Shown here: one piece after another, positions 1 to 8,355 of the stretch
Numbering within the stretch: position 1 is the first letter of the stretch
Layout of the letters: each line of letters starts with the position of its first letter
Assembly (NCBI RefSeq): GCF_013404075.1
Contig: NZ_JACBJQ010000025.1
Span: 1-64,000 of the forward strand
DNA: 64,000 nucleotides
Reading direction: 5' to 3'
Origin: Mycolicibacterium vinylchloridicum
GTDB lineage: Bacteria; Actinomycetota; Actinomycetes; Mycobacteriales; Mycobacteriaceae
Position numbers and translations under genes: made by a program
The notes under the pieces: model-generated
Databases searched by the model: none
Told to the model about the DNA's origin: nothing
Seen by the model: the letters and a program-made list of their open reading frames with translations, nothing else

Positions 1-2
1 TT

Positions 3-113
3 CACGCATTGACCAACCAGCTCCTCATCTTGACCACCAGCAAACCGGGAGACAGCGTCAACACACGCGCACTCATACGCGAGGCAGTCAAACCTCCTAC
101 GCGCGCATCTTGA
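3..113 (+). CDS. Possible 3' end of a gene cut by the window edge
   Basis: One frame is open from the first bases and ends at TGA 111-113. It encodes about 36 residues, and near its end reads NTRALIREAVKPPTRAS. I do not recognise the family, and the stretch is short and of lower GC than the rest, so it may be chance. Bases 114-198 show nothing I can name. Confidence 0.2.
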   Translation, partial: HALTNQLLILTTSKPGDSVNTRALIREAVKPPTRAS

Positions 114-198
114 CATGAGGCAACAGGAGCGAATCTGGGGATGAATCCGAGACTGTGGAAAACCCTGCACTACTTCGTGGTTCGGGCATCCCGCGCGG

Positions 199-1242
199 CT
201 AGTTCAGGTACTCGCGCGCCTTGGTGAGCAGGACCGGCAGCCGAGCCGCCATCGCCTCCAGCGCCGGGTCGGGTGTGGTCCGCCGCCGATTGTGTTTGAC
301 GATCAGCGACCAGGTCGCCGTGGACTTGAAACAGGCCAGGGCCTGGAACCACTCCAGGTGAGATATCGGACGTGCCAACGCGTTCCGGTACTCGTCGACG
401 AGTTCGGTCACCGGCGGTGTCGTCCCGCGGTAGGGCGTGATCCGATCGTAGGTGTCAGGATCGGAGTTGATCAGGAACCAGCCCGCGTCGACGCGCGGGT
501 CGCCGAGCGACCAGATCTCCCAGTCGATCACCGCGGTGATACCCCGCTCGCCGGCCAGCAGATTGCCGAGCCGGAAGTCGCCGTGCACGATCGCCGGAGC
601 CATTGCCGCCGGGACGGATTCGCGCAGAGTGTCGGCGACGTCTCGCCAGCCCGGCGCCAGCTCCGGGTCCACCGTGCCCAGGGTGCGACACCACTTGTCG
701 ATCTCAGCGGCCGGTGCGACGACGGGTTCGCCGCTGAGCCCGAGGTCGGCGGGGGAGAGCTTGTGCAGTGCGGCCATCGTTCGGGCGGCGTCCCGGAATC
801 GTTGCGCCACCACGGCCGGCGGTCCCGTGTCGTCGTCGTCGAACAGCGGCTCGACGGAGCTCCCGGCGGAGAACGACATCACGAACAGCGGTGGCACGTC
901 GGGTGGTTCGCCGGCGTCTTCGAAGAGGATCTCCGGTACCGGGACCGCGGTGGCCGATAGCGCGCGGACAATCCTGGCCTGCCGCAGCACATCGCGATGC
1001 GCGATCGGCGCCAGGCCGGGCGGGGCGACTTTGATCACGATGCGGCGCCCGGCAAGGTCTGCGGCGAACGTCAGGCTGGAGGCGCCGCCGGCCAGCGGTC
1101 GCAGCCCCGAGATGCCGTTGGACGCGAGGCGGAGCGCGAGTTCTTCGAGTAACTCGGTGGTCAGGGCAGCGCGCCGATCTCGCGCAGGAATGTCTGGGTA
1201 TGCGCGATGCGGCCGGTCAGTGTCGCCGGGTCGCCCGTGCAC
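199..1242 (-). CDS. APH-type phosphotransferase family protein
   Basis: Aminoglycoside phosphotransferase/choline kinase fold (the family that also includes ACAD10/11 N-terminal domains). From the GTG at 1242, the nucleotide-site lysine is near residue 71 (IVIKVAPP), the catalytic loop HGDFRLGN is at about 220-227, and the metal-binding DWE at about 240-242. In mycobacteria such proteins often sit with fatty-acid or steroid catabolic genes and probably phosphorylate a small hydroxylated acyl substrate; that is inference. The start is uncertain: the GTG overlaps the upstream SDR by about 80 bases, and the conserved sequence begins only near LTTELLEEL, right at the SDR stop, where just a CTG (1164) is available. 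Confidence 0.75.
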   Translation of the reverse strand: MHGRPGDTDRPHRAYPDIPARDRRAALTTELLEELALRLASNGISGLRPLAGGASSLTFAADLAGRRIVIKVAPPGLAPIAHRDVLRQARIVRALSATAVPVPEILFEDAGEPPDVPPLFVMSFSAGSSVEPLFDDDDTGPPAVVAQRFRDAARTMAALHKLSPADLGLSGEPVVAPAAEIDKWCRTLGTVDPELAPGWRDVADTLRESVPAAMAPAIVHGDFRLGNLLAGERGITAVIDWEIWSLGDPRVDAGWFLINSDPDTYDRITPYRGTTPPVTELVDEYRNALARPISHLEWFQALACFKSTATWSLIVKHNRRRTTPDPALEAMAARLPVLLTKAREYLN

Positions 1243-1970
1243 AGCTCCAGCGCGGTCCGGGTGATCAGCTCGATGTCCTCGGTGTCAGTCTTGGCCAGAT
1301 CCAGCGTGCCGGCGCCCGGCGTCGCGACGGGGTTGGTCGGAGCCGCGGCATTGACCGCGATGCCGTCGTCGTACAGTTCGGCGGCAAGGCTTTTCGTCAT
1401 CCGGTTCATCGCCGCCTTCACCGTGCCGTAGATCCCGAACCCGGCGGTGCGGTCGAACTCGGAGAAGGGCGGACCGGCGGGTAGATCCCCACCCACCGAC
1501 GTCAGGTTGAGCACCCACCCGCGCCCGCGCTCGCGCATCGCCGGAATGGCGAGCTGGGTCAGATGTAGTGGCGCAACCACGTGCATCTCCAACATCAGAC
1601 GCACCCGACGGTCCGGAAAGTCCTCCAGCGGGCGCAGAAACGTCACGGCGGCGTTGTTGACCACGATGTCAGGGGACCCCACCTGTGCCGACGCTTCGGC
1701 GAACAGCCGCTCGCGGTCGTCGACGCTGGACAGGTCGGCCGCGATGGCGATCGCGGTGCCTCCGGCACTTTCGATCTCTGCCTTGGTCTGCATCAGAGAG
1801 CCGTCGTACTTCGGATCGGGTTCCGCGGTGCGGGCGGTCAGTACCACCGTGGCTCCCTCGCGCGCGAGCCGCTGGGCGATCGCCTTGCCGAGGCCCCGGC
1901 TGCTGCCGGTCACCAATGCCACCTTGTCCGCACACCGTCCGGGCACGTCAGTCGGCTCCTTCCACCACAT
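1161..1970 (-). CDS. SDR family oxidoreductase
   Basis: Classical short-chain dehydrogenase of about 260-269 residues. The Rossmann motif TGSSRGLGKA is near the N terminus, NNAA follows the fourth strand, and the catalytic Ser (LTSVGG) and YGTVK (Y-x3-K) are present. NAD(P)-dependent alcohol/ketone oxidoreduction is expected; the substrate is unknown. ATG 1970 opens the frame, but the GTG at 1946 (VPGRCADK) fits the usual SDR N terminus better. It is the first gene of a two-gene minus-strand unit with the phosphotransferase. Palindromic sequences (1973-1986 and near 1994) lie just upstream. Confidence 0.85.
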   Translation of the reverse strand: MWWKEPTDVPGRCADKVALVTGSSRGLGKAIAQRLAREGATVVLTARTAEPDPKYDGSLMQTKAEIESAGGTAIAIAADLSSVDDRERLFAEASAQVGSPDIVVNNAAVTFLRPLEDFPDRRVRLMLEMHVVAPLHLTQLAIPAMRERGRGWVLNLTSVGGDLPAGPPFSEFDRTAGFGIYGTVKAAMNRMTKSLAAELYDDGIAVNAAAPTNPVATPGAGTLDLAKTDTEDIELITRTALELCTGDPATLTGRIAHTQTFLREIGALP

Positions 1971-1972
1971 GC

Positions 1973-1986
1973 GAGAACCGGTTCCC
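1973..1986. promoter_or_regulatory. Candidate operator palindrome before the SDR gene
   Basis: GAGAACCGGTTCCC is palindromic around AACCGGTT with one outer mismatch, directly upstream of the SDR start. The AAC-N2-GTT core is compatible with KstR-type sites (TNNAAC-N2-GTTNNA), but the outer bases do not match. A related GAGAAT half-site lies at 1994-1999. The role is inferred. Confidence 0.3.
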
Positions 1987-2063
1987 CGAAAGCGAGAATC
2001 ACGTTACCCTGCCGTTCGGCACTGCAAAGCCGAATGGGCATCGGGGATTTGGTGCCGCGAGCG

Positions 2064-3179
2064 CTACTGCTGACGGTCGGCAGTGCCGGCCAGCACCTCC
2101 TGGCCGTACTTGCCTGCGATGAAGGTCCACGGATCGGCGTAGCGTCCGCGGCCTTCGTGGCGCCGCTGCCCGGCCAGCGCCAGCCGCATCACCGGCCTGA
2201 TCAACGGGCCTGCCAGCCCGAGCACGGTCTTCAACGCACCGTTCTGCGCCCCGGCCACCCAGGCCACGGTCTCGGGCCAGCTGTGCACTTGAAAGTCAAG
2301 CAGCGCTTGCGATTCCGTGGTGTCATACCAGCCGGTGAAACTCCAGCCCCGATCGTCGTCGGGGTCGCCCGGCAGGCTCGCCGTCGGTCCGAGCCGGCCC
2401 AGCCCCATCGCCGACATCATGTCGTCCTCCACGTCGCGATGGGTGTGCACATGGCTATCGTCACCGCCGATGAGCAATACCTTGCCGGCGACGGCCTTGG
2501 CGCGCTCGACCCCGTTGGCGAAGGCCAGTGCGACATCGCGGGCATCGACGGTGTGCAGCCGGTTGTCGCCCGGGGTCGCCCGCATCAACACCAGGTAGTC
2601 AGTGTTCATCGAGCCGGCGGCGTCCGGGGAGATCACGCCGGCCAGACGCAGCATCGCGTAGGGCAATCCGCTATCGGTGATCACCTTCTCGGCGAGCACC
2701 TTGTCCTCGCCGTACTGGTCGATCGGGTTCACCGGTGTCTGCGGGGTGATCAGCTCGGGATGACGATAGGGATTGCGTGAGCCGTACACGGACGCGCTCG
2801 ATGCCATCAACATGGTCGGCGGCGCCGGCAATGCGGCGGCGGCCTTGACCAGGGCCGTGGTGCCGCCGACGTTGATCCTGCGGGCGAGCTTCGGATTGCG
2901 GTATGACGCCGGAGCGAGCATGGCAGCCAGATGCACGATGGCGGTCGGCGGGTGCTCGGTGAGCAGCCGGGCCACCGCATCGCCATCGAGCAGGTCGGCA
3001 TAGACGGTCAGCAGGGTTCCGGGGTGGCCGGCGTCCGCGAGCCGCGCCGCGACGGCCGTGGATGCCGGCGTCTCCAGATCGGTTGCGATGACGGTATGCC
3101 CGCGTTGTAACAGGATCTCGGCGCAGCGTGAGCCGACTTGACCGAATGCTCCGGTGACCAGGACTGTGTGCTGCGACAT
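2064..3179 (-). CDS. NAD-dependent epimerase/dehydratase (extended SDR)
   Basis: Extended SDR of 371 residues from ATG 3179 (MSQHTVLVTG). It has the nucleotide motif TGAFGQVGS (GxxGxxG), the active-site Ser region SSASVYG, and the catalytic YGEDK (Y-x3-K). The family includes UDP-sugar epimerases and 3-beta-hydroxysteroid dehydrogenases; a C-terminal tail of about 70 residues (GLAGPLIRPVMRLALAGQ) looks amphipathic or weakly hydrophobic. An in-frame extension upstream of 3179 lies inside the neighbouring gene, so I reject it. The start overlaps the stop of the SnoaL-like gene (TGATG), implying translational coupling. Substrate not identifiable. Confidence 0.8.
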   Translation of the reverse strand: MSQHTVLVTGAFGQVGSRCAEILLQRGHTVIATDLETPASTAVAARLADAGHPGTLLTVYADLLDGDAVARLLTEHPPTAIVHLAAMLAPASYRNPKLARRINVGGTTALVKAAAALPAPPTMLMASSASVYGSRNPYRHPELITPQTPVNPIDQYGEDKVLAEKVITDSGLPYAMLRLAGVISPDAAGSMNTDYLVLMRATPGDNRLHTVDARDVALAFANGVERAKAVAGKVLLIGGDDSHVHTHRDVEDDMMSAMGLGRLGPTASLPGDPDDDRGWSFTGWYDTTESQALLDFQVHSWPETVAWVAGAQNGALKTVLGLAGPLIRPVMRLALAGQRRHEGRGRYADPWTFIAGKYGQEVLAGTADRQQ

Positions 3180-3679
3180 CAGATCATGCCTCGCTTTCGC
3201 GCCAGGCCCGCCGCCGCGTCCCGTAGGCGTGGTGAAATACGGAGGGAGAAAAAGGGATTGAAGACGTCTTCGCGAAGACGGGTCAGCGTGGATGTCTTGA
3301 TCCGCCACTGCCCGTCGGTCTTCTCGTAGGTCTCGTGGTAGTGGCCGTAGCCTTGCAGGTTGACCCCGGGAGCCAGCCGCACAACGTCGTTGAGTGCCCA
3401 GATGCCCGTCGCGGTGGTCGGCGACGTCAATGCGATCTCTGGCGCGTGCACCTGGTGAACCGTTGGCTGCGACGGTTTGCCGAGGGTCTTCTTGATGAAC
3501 TCGATCATGTTGTCGGCGCCGGTGATGCGCACACCGCCGGACGGAGTGGTGTCACTGACGAAGTCGTCGGTGAAGATCTGGCGCCAGCCGGCCCAGTCCT
3601 TGGTGTCGAGCAGGCGGCAGTACCGGGCCTTCAGTTGTTTGATCGCTTCGATATCCGGCCAGTCACCCGCATCGGTCAT
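3179..3679 (-). CDS. SnoaL-like / NTF2-fold protein
   Basis: 166-residue protein of the nuclear transport factor 2-like superfamily, with the typical opening helix (IKQLKARYCRLLDTKDW), FTDDF, and the conserved strand IKTSTLTRLR. Members are isomerases, dehydratases or ring hydroxylation small-subunit relatives (SnoaL, ketosteroid isomerase); sequence alone does not tell which. It is first in a coupled pair with the epimerase and divergent from a TetR gene 62 bases away, so that regulator may control it. Confidence 0.75.
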   Translation of the reverse strand: MTDAGDWPDIEAIKQLKARYCRLLDTKDWAGWRQIFTDDFVSDTTPSGGVRITGADNMIEFIKKTLGKPSQPTVHQVHAPEIALTSPTTATGIWALNDVVRLAPGVNLQGYGHYHETYEKTDGQWRIKTSTLTRLREDVFNPFFSLRISPRLRDAAAGLARKRGMI

Positions 3680-3698
3680 CGCAACAGGCTAGCGAACG

Positions 3699-3734
3699 GT
3701 CTCCCTTTGGGACACTGAGCAACCCGATTAAACT
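3699..3734 (+). promoter_or_regulatory. TetR promoter with overlapping inverted repeat
   Basis: A -35-like TTGGGA (3707-3712) and a -10-like TAAACT (3729-3734) are 16 bases apart. The ATG at 3742 is 7 bases after the -10, so the transcript may be leaderless. GTCTCCC-TTT-GGGACAC (3699-3715) is an inverted repeat with one mismatch over the -35, well placed as an autoregulatory operator that also faces the divergent SnoaL-like gene. Confidence 0.45.
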
Positions 3735-3741
3735 CGTCCGG

Positions 3742-4383
3742 ATGGTGAAGGCATCGTCTCCGGAGCGCCGCGGTGGTCGGCCCACGCAGGCCGAGGCGGC
3801 GGCGCTGCACCAACGCCTGAGGGAGGCGGCGGTCAAGACTTTCCTGGAGAACGGCTACGACGCGACGACGATGGTCGCGATCGCCGAAGCCGCCGGGATC
3901 ACCAAACCCACGCTCTACGCCCGTTACCCCGACAAGCGGGCAGTCTTCCTCGACGTCATTCCGTGGGCATTCAGCCGGGCTGTGCAGGTCGATACGCCCG
4001 ACACCGCGCAGGACGAAGATCTGCGGACCGCTCTGGTGGCCGTCGGCGAGGGCGCACTTCGGCATGCGCTGAACCCCGACATTGTCCAATTGCACAAGAT
4101 CGCCCGCAACGAAGCGCACCGATTTCCCGAGTTCAAACTCAGCGCCGAGTCGCTCGGCTGGGCGAGCCGCCAGCAGCAGGTGATGAACCTGCTTGCACGC
4201 CATGTCGAGGCAGGCACCATCGAGGTCGACGACGTCGAACTGACGGCCGAGCACTTTCTGGCCATGGTCGAGATCTTGCCTGCCCGCCTGGCCGATTTCG
4301 GCCTCTACCGCAGTCGCAAGGAGGAGCGCCGTCGGCTCCTGCACGCGGTCGATCTCTTCCTGCGGGGAGTGCTCAGCCGCTAG
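3742..4383 (+). CDS. TetR/AcrR family regulator
   Basis: 213 residues. The N-terminal helix-turn-helix spans about residues 22-68 (FLENGYDATTMVAIAEAAG, then ITKPTLYARYPDKRAVF); the rest is a helical ligand domain with a C-terminal LHAVDLFLRGVLSR. There is no ribosome-binding site before ATG 3742, in keeping with a leaderless mRNA. It is divergent from the SnoaL-like/epimerase pair and 35 bases ahead of the TauD operon, so either may be its target. The ligand is unknown. Confidence 0.88.
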   Translation: MVKASSPERRGGRPTQAEAAALHQRLREAAVKTFLENGYDATTMVAIAEAAGITKPTLYARYPDKRAVFLDVIPWAFSRAVQVDTPDTAQDEDLRTALVAVGEGALRHALNPDIVQLHKIARNEAHRFPEFKLSAESLGWASRQQQVMNLLARHVEAGTIEVDDVELTAEHFLAMVEILPARLADFGLYRSRKEERRRLLHAVDLFLRGVLSR

Positions 4384-4412
4384 TTCCGGAAAACTTTACG
4401 TCGGGGTATAGT
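4384..4412 (+). promoter_or_regulatory. Probable leaderless promoter of the TauD operon
   Basis: TTCCGG (4384-4389) and TATAGT (4407-4412) are separated by 17 bases. The -10 matches the mycobacterial TANNNT pattern. The GTG at 4419 begins 7 bases downstream, exactly where transcription should start, and no Shine-Dalgarno sequence precedes it. The operon therefore seems to be transcribed as a leaderless mRNA, starting just after the tetR stop. Confidence 0.5.
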
Positions 4413-4418
4413 TACCGC

Positions 4419-5243
4419 GTGGCAATGACCCTGTCGGTGGCCGACGTCAAACCCGACATCGCCTCCGAGGTCTTCGCGACCAAGAACGAACTGCTGTCCG
4501 GCGTCCATGCCGAAGCGTTGCGCGACCTGCTGGAACGGCGTGGGGTGCTGGTGTTCCCGCGGATCGGCTTCAGTGATTCCGAGCAGGTCGAATTCACCAA
4601 GACCCTGGGCACATTCGCCGCCGAACGCACCGGTGAACAGGTTTACTCCGTCACGCTGGACACGAAGATCAACCAGCTGGCCGACTACCTCAAAGGGTCG
4701 CTCTATTGGCATATCGACGGAACCATGAACGACGTGCCGATCCGGGCTTCGCTGCTGACCAGCAAGGTCGTCTGCCCGGACGGCAGCGGTGACACCGAGT
4801 TCGCCAATACCTATGCGGCCTACGATGCGCTCGAGGATGCGGACAAACAGGCGCTCGAGTCGCTGCGGGTGATCCACTCCGCGTGGAACACGCTCTTCTA
4901 CTACGAACCCGAACCGCGCCTCGAGACACTGCGGACGATGATGGCGATCGGCGACCGCGAACTGCCGCTGGTGTGGACCCATCGCTCCGGGCGCAAGTCA
5001 CTGGTGCTGGGATGCACGGCTCGCCACGTAGTCGACATGGATTTCCGAAAGAGTGCCGAACTCCTTGTCCGCTTGCGGGATTGGGCCACCCGGCCCGAGT
5101 TCGTGTACCGGCACCACTGGTCGGTCGGCGACTTGGTGATCTGGGACAACACCGGAACCATGCACCGCGCCACGCCCTACGATCCGGCGTCCGGCAGGCT
5201 GCTGCACCGCACCAAGCTGGAAGGCGAGGAGCCGTTCGCCTGA
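4419..5243 (+). CDS. TauD/TfdA-family Fe(II)/2-oxoglutarate dioxygenase
   Basis: 274 residues. The iron-binding facial triad is visible as WHIDGT (H-x-D, about residues 96-98) and the distal His in TMHRATPYDP (about 248); the Arg that binds 2-oxoglutarate is in GRLLHRTKLEG near the C terminus. TauD/TfdA enzymes hydroxylate next to a heteroatom to release sulfite, phenol or an alcohol. Together with a sulfotransferase and LLM enzyme in the operon, a sulfonate, sulfate-ester or aryloxy substrate is conceivable but unproven. GTG 4419 is chosen from the promoter spacing; ATG 4425 is the alternative. Confidence 0.82.
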   Translation: MAMTLSVADVKPDIASEVFATKNELLSGVHAEALRDLLERRGVLVFPRIGFSDSEQVEFTKTLGTFAAERTGEQVYSVTLDTKINQLADYLKGSLYWHIDGTMNDVPIRASLLTSKVVCPDGSGDTEFANTYAAYDALEDADKQALESLRVIHSAWNTLFYYEPEPRLETLRTMMAIGDRELPLVWTHRSGRKSLVLGCTARHVVDMDFRKSAELLVRLRDWATRPEFVYRHHWSVGDLVIWDNTGTMHRATPYDPASGRLLHRTKLEGEEPFA

Positions 5244-6370
5244 TGGACGTCAAGCCCGCCGCGTTCCTGCGCACGACCCTTCCGCTGGACCTGTCGTGTC
5301 TGCCGGATCTGGACAGCGGCCGGTACCACTCGGTCTGGCTGCCCGATCATATGGTGAGCTTTTGGCCGGATGCCCTGTGGACGCCGGAATTCACCGACCT
5401 GGCAACGGTATCGCGGTCGCCGCATCGCCATCTCGACGGTATGGCGGTCGCTGCGGCCGCGGCTGCGCTCACATCGAAGGTGCCATTGGCGACCAGCGTG
5501 GTCGACACCGTTCGTCGCCATCCGGCCCTGCTCGCACAGAGCGCGCTGACGGTCGACCACCTGTCCCGCGGCCGGTTCATTCTCGGCCTCGGCAGCGGCG
5601 AGGCCGAGAACATCGTCCCGTACGGGTTCGAGTTTGCCAGGCCGGTGAGCCGTTTCGAGGAGGCGCTCAAAGTCATTCGCCTGCTGTGGGATAACGAAGA
5701 CCCGGTCGATTTCGCAGGCGAGTTCTACCGGCTGGAGCACGCGCGGCTGGACACCGAACCCTACGAGGGGCGATTCCCGCCGATCTGGATCGGCGCCAGC
5801 GGACCCCGGATGCTGGAGATCGTCGGGCGCTATGCCGACGGCTGGTGGCCGGCCGGCGCGTGGTCTCCCGACCACTACGCGGAGATGCTCGGCGCGGTGC
5901 GTACGTCGGCCGAACGGGCCGGCCGTGATCCGATGGCGATCACCCCATGTTTCGTTCAGGTGTGCCTGATCGGTGCGGACGACGCCGCGATCGAGCGGAT
6001 CGTCCATGCGCCACTGGTGGCGAGTTTTCTGCTCCAAGTGTCGGCTGAGGTCCTGCGCCGCTTCGGTTTTGACCACCCGATGGGTGACGACTGGGGTGGG
6101 TTCCACGACATCAACCCCGCGACCATCACCCGGGAGCGCATCCTCGACTTCCTCGGTCGAGTCGACCCCGAGGCGATCTTGGCTCTCGTGCCGCACGGCA
6201 CGCCGACCGAGGTGGCGCGGGCCATCAAGGCGTACGTCGATGCCGGACTGCGGGTTCCCAAGATCCTCGACTACAGCCCGATGGCCGGACTGGAATTCGG
6301 TGCGGTGTCGGTGGCCAACGTGCGAAGGACGGAAGACGAATTGCTGAGACTGTGTGGAGAATCGTCGTGA
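5243..6370 (+). CDS. LLM-class (F420-dependent-like) oxidoreductase
   Basis: 375 residues from ATG 5243, which overlaps the previous stop as TGATG. It has a luciferase-like TIM barrel with the hallmarks SVWLPDHM at the start, VPLATSVVDTVRRHP, and LSRGRFILGLGSGE, which resemble the F420-dependent mycobacterial enzymes. It probably uses F420 or FMN to reduce or oxygenate an organic substrate. It is coupled to the TauD gene upstream and the sulfotransferase downstream. The much longer open frame starting earlier runs through the TauD gene and is not real coding sequence. Confidence 0.83.
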   Translation: MDVKPAAFLRTTLPLDLSCLPDLDSGRYHSVWLPDHMVSFWPDALWTPEFTDLATVSRSPHRHLDGMAVAAAAAALTSKVPLATSVVDTVRRHPALLAQSALTVDHLSRGRFILGLGSGEAENIVPYGFEFARPVSRFEEALKVIRLLWDNEDPVDFAGEFYRLEHARLDTEPYEGRFPPIWIGASGPRMLEIVGRYADGWWPAGAWSPDHYAEMLGAVRTSAERAGRDPMAITPCFVQVCLIGADDAAIERIVHAPLVASFLLQVSAEVLRRFGFDHPMGDDWGGFHDINPATITRERILDFLGRVDPEAILALVPHGTPTEVARAIKAYVDAGLRVPKILDYSPMAGLEFGAVSVANVRRTEDELLRLCGESS

Positions 6371-7536
6371 CGGCCGGACTGGATGCCGCCGACCTGCTGG
6401 CCCGCGCGAAGGCCTCGACCGGCTGCGACGACTTCGGTGACCCGACTCTGCCTGAGCGGTTCGCGCAGGCGGTCGACCACCTCAACGGTATCGGGCTGGA
6501 CGCCAACGGAATTACCCAAGCCGACCGGGTGTGCCATTGGCTGCTCACCTCGCGCTTGGAACTCTTCGCCGACCGGACCCGCTTCCCGATCGCCGATGAG
6601 GTGATCGAGCGGCCGATGTTCGTGACCGGCGAACCACGCTCGGGTACCACGCTCATGCACGCGCTGATGTCGGTCGATCCACACGCGCGGGCGTTGCGGT
6701 TCTGGGAGGTGATGTACCCCTCGCCGCCGCCCGGCCTGGCCGGGCCGGACGATCCGCGCCGCGCCGCGGCCGACGCCGACTGGCGCGAGATCAACGCCAA
6801 GATGCCCAAGTGGCTGCACAGCCATCCGTACAACGACATGCTCGGTGACGGACTGCCCGAAGACGAACGCACGTGGGCCTTCGACTTTCGGGTGATGACC
6901 CCCACTGCGTGGTGGCGGGTGCCGATGCAAACGCTGGTGGGTGGGCTGCCGACGGATCCCGCTGCGCAATACCGCATCCACAAGGCGATGCTGCAACAGT
7001 TCCAGTACAAACGGGAGGCCAAGTACTGGGTGTTGAAGGGGTTCCACGGATTTCGCCTGGAGGCGTTCTTCGGCACCTATCCCGACGCGAACCTGCTGTG
7101 GCTGCATCGTGACCCGGTACAGGTCGCGGCGTCGCGGACGATGATGATGGCCGACATCCTCGACGGCATCGTCGGACCGGTCGATCTGCACGTCGAGGCG
7201 AAGAAGCATCTCGAGATGACCAGAGCCAGCATTACCAACACGATGACGTCACCGATGGTGGACGATCCCCGCATCATGCACATCCCGTACACCGATTTCA
7301 TCGCCGACCCGATCGGAACCGTGCGGGCCTACTACGCCTTCTGCGGGCGCACGCTGACCGGGGAGGCCGGCGCGGCGATGCGGGACTACCTGGCCAACAA
7401 CCGCGGGGATCGGTACGGGAAATTTCACTACTCGACCTCGCTGCTGACCGGTATCGGCGAGAACCTCGATGATCTGCACGCCGAATTCGCTCCGTTCCGG
7501 GAGCGCTTCGGGGTGCGGATCGAAAAGCGGGACTGA
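6367..7536 (+). CDS. Sulfotransferase family protein
   Basis: 389 residues from GTG 6367, which makes a GTGA overlap with the upstream gene. The PAPS 5'-phosphosulfate loop is TGEPRSGTT (about residues 84-92) and the 3'-phosphate motif is HRDPVQVAASR (about 241-251), the pattern of the bacterial sulfotransferase 3 family. Mycobacteria carry many such proteins, some for sulfolipids. In this operon it could sulfate a hydroxylated intermediate. No signal peptide is seen, so it is cytosolic. Confidence 0.85.
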   Translation: MTAGLDAADLLARAKASTGCDDFGDPTLPERFAQAVDHLNGIGLDANGITQADRVCHWLLTSRLELFADRTRFPIADEVIERPMFVTGEPRSGTTLMHALMSVDPHARALRFWEVMYPSPPPGLAGPDDPRRAAADADWREINAKMPKWLHSHPYNDMLGDGLPEDERTWAFDFRVMTPTAWWRVPMQTLVGGLPTDPAAQYRIHKAMLQQFQYKREAKYWVLKGFHGFRLEAFFGTYPDANLLWLHRDPVQVAASRTMMMADILDGIVGPVDLHVEAKKHLEMTRASITNTMTSPMVDDPRIMHIPYTDFIADPIGTVRAYYAFCGRTLTGEAGAAMRDYLANNRGDRYGKFHYSTSLLTGIGENLDDLHAEFAPFRERFGVRIEKRD

Positions 7537-8339
7537 TGCACGAGCGCGTATCGGTGCACGACGTCACGTTCTTTGGTGCGAGTCCGGCCGAATTACAGCG
7601 CAATTGGGCGGCGTTGGGTGTGCGGCGCCTCAGCGCGATCGATACCCAGTTCCTCGAACCCGAATTCCGGCGCATGCTCGACGGCGGCGAGTATCTGATC
7701 CACGCGATCTGCCACGTGTTCTCCTCCGGTCGGGTGCCGGTCGACGAGGCGTCGGTCAATGCTGCCCGCACCGCGCTGTCGCGCTTGATCGAGGCCGCCG
7801 CCGACAGCGGGGCAACGTGTATCTACATGCTCACCGGGGGCCGCGGCGAATTCAGCTGGCAGCAGGCGGCCGAACGGTTCAGCAGGGCAATCGAGCCCTG
7901 TGTGCGCGAGGCGTCCCAGGCCGGAGTCAGCCTGGCCATCGAGAACGCGTCCAGCCTGTACGCCGACCTTCATATCGCGCACAGCCTGCGCGATACGATC
8001 ACCCTTGCCGACGCGGCCGGACTGGACATCTGTGTCGACCTGTTTCACTGCTGGGCCGAGGCCGATCTCACGGACCTGCTCAGATCCGCGCTTCCGCGGA
8101 CACGACTCATCCAGTTGAGTGACTATGTCCTGGGCGATCGCGCATTGCCGGCGCGGGCGGTGCCCGGCGACGGTGCGATTCCGGTCGAAACCTTTGTGGC
8201 CCAGGCATTGGCTGACGGCTATCAGTTCGGTTTCGACCTGGAGCTACTGGGGCCACGCATCGACGCGGAAGGGAGATTGGCGGCGGCCCGGCGGGGTTGC
8301 GAGGTGGTGGGTGCAATGCTCGATCGGCTCGGCGGCTGA
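7536..8339 (+). CDS. Sugar phosphate isomerase/epimerase-like TIM barrel protein
   Basis: 267 residues of the xylose isomerase-like/AP endonuclease 2 fold. Likely metal ligands are Glu in SLAIENASS (about residue 134), Asp/His in CVDLFHCW (about 168-171), the Asp in LIQLSDYV, and Glu in DLELLG near the end. The start overlaps the sulfotransferase stop (TGATG). These proteins isomerise or hydrolyse sugars and cyclic acids; the actual substrate is unknown. Confidence 0.78.
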   Translation: MHERVSVHDVTFFGASPAELQRNWAALGVRRLSAIDTQFLEPEFRRMLDGGEYLIHAICHVFSSGRVPVDEASVNAARTALSRLIEAAADSGATCIYMLTGGRGEFSWQQAAERFSRAIEPCVREASQAGVSLAIENASSLYADLHIAHSLRDTITLADAAGLDICVDLFHCWAEADLTDLLRSALPRTRLIQLSDYVLGDRALPARAVPGDGAIPVETFVAQALADGYQFGFDLELLGPRIDAEGRLAAARRGCEVVGAMLDRLGG

Positions 8340-8355
8340 GAGCAGGAGGAGACCT

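Noticed and set aside
452..1264. Plus-strand frame of 270 codons opposite the phosphotransferase
   Set aside because: Ser/Arg/Ala-rich product without domains; the minus-strand frame has HGD and DWE kinase motifs.
1973..1986. True KstR sterol-repressor site
   Set aside because: Only the AAC-N2-GTT core agrees; the outer T/A bases of the KstR consensus are missing, so I list it only as a palindrome.
4883..5242. Upstream extension of the LLM enzyme frame through the TauD gene
   Set aside because: The TauD frame has the iron-binding residues; the LLM start at 5243 has the standard TGATG overlap.
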